A stretch of DNA of 64,000 nt from positions 115,277-179,276 of the forward strand of contig NZ_MZGS01000014.1 in the NCBI RefSeq assembly GCF_003111625.1, in the 5' to 3' direction. Position numbers and translations under genes: made by a program. How positions within the stretch are numbered: the stretch's first letter is position 1; every line of letters starts with the position of its first letter. The DNA is from Methanobrevibacter thaueri. GTDB taxonomy: Archaea > Methanobacteriota > Methanobacteria > Methanobacteriales > Methanobacteriaceae. This document shows positions 63,896 through 64,000 of this stretch, in pieces. Under the pieces are notes generated by a model. That model ran no database searches and was not told the origin of the DNA. It saw nothing but the letters and a program-made list of their open reading frames with translations.

Positions 63896-64000
63896 TTATT
63901 TAATTTTCAAGTGTTTTTCAGTCCAATTTTTCATTTGATAGTCTAAAAATGTTAGAATTCCAGTTTTAGTCTTGTATAATTTCTTTATTATTTCTGGATT
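63896..64000 (-). CDS. C-terminal end of a gene cut by the right window edge
   Basis: Only one minus-strand frame is open across the last 105 bases, giving 34 residues that include KLYKTKTGILTFLDYQMKNW and end KHLKIK, then TAA. Composition looks protein-like and an oligo-T terminator follows. Too little remains to name a family. Confidence 0.5.
   Translation of the reverse strand, partial: NPEIIKKLYKTKTGILTFLDYQMKNWTEKHLKIK

Overview
The window is from a methanogenic archaeon of the order Methanobacteriales, most likely Methanobrevibacter. The evidence is archaeal-type ribosomal, RNA polymerase and tRNA-modification genes, an FwdF/FwdG-type ferredoxin pair, mevalonate-pathway lipid genes, AT-rich intergenic DNA with TTTATATA-type promoters, strong GGTGA Shine-Dalgarno sites with many TTG and GTG starts, and large secreted Ig-repeat surface proteins. 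The species cannot be named from the sequence alone. No rRNA, CRISPR array, insertion sequence or prophage was seen.

Two conserved translation superoperons on the minus strand form the backbone. The first runs from L3 (48558) down to Cbf5 (31922): ribosomal proteins, SUI1/aIF1, RNase P Rnp1, SecY, adenylate kinase, an EMC3-like insertase and cytidylate kinase. The second runs from a tRNA-Ser(GGA) and S13 (26909) down to IdsA (14411): S13, S4, S11, RpoD, L18e, L13, S9, RpoN, RpoK, enolase, a ferredoxin, S2, a MEMO protein, mevalonate kinase, isopentenyl phosphate kinase, type 2 IPP isomerase, RNase J and prenyl diphosphate synthase. Together these link translation, transcription, protein export, RNA decay and archaeal ether-lipid precursor synthesis. 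RpoN (56 aa) and S14 (47 aa) are very short genes inside these operons.

As I recall M. thermautotrophicus, idsA, gltX and dapL are neighbours there (MTH50-52). Here gltX and dapL are separated from idsA by about 8.3 kb of accessory genes (6129-14410): a TPR/aldo-keto reductase/methyltransferase operon, hybrid cluster protein with a cupin and a divergent TrmB-type regulator, a secreted glycosidase-like Ig protein and an ADP-ribosylglycohydrolase. A second islet (27114-31768), between Cbf5 and the tRNA, carries LemA, a DUF2207 membrane protein and a transglutaminase-like Ig-repeat surface protein. Both islets are rich in cell-envelope genes.

The right part (48892-64000) holds a SPOUT RNA methyltransferase, a METTL5-like methyltransferase, the pycA-bpl carboxylase/biotin-ligase pair, a SelA-like PLP protein, a fumarase beta subunit, DUF2070 and NFACT/Rqc2 proteins, a metallo-beta-lactamase-fold hydrolase, an unknown membrane protein divergent from two tiny class III signal-peptide (pilin-like) genes, the FwdG/FwdF-like ferredoxins and archaeal CoaD. 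Both window ends cut genes. The points most worth a second look are the palindromic control regions of hcp/trmB, fwdGF and the pilin-divergent gene, the two Ig-repeat surface enzymes, and the start-codon problem of the transglutaminase protein.
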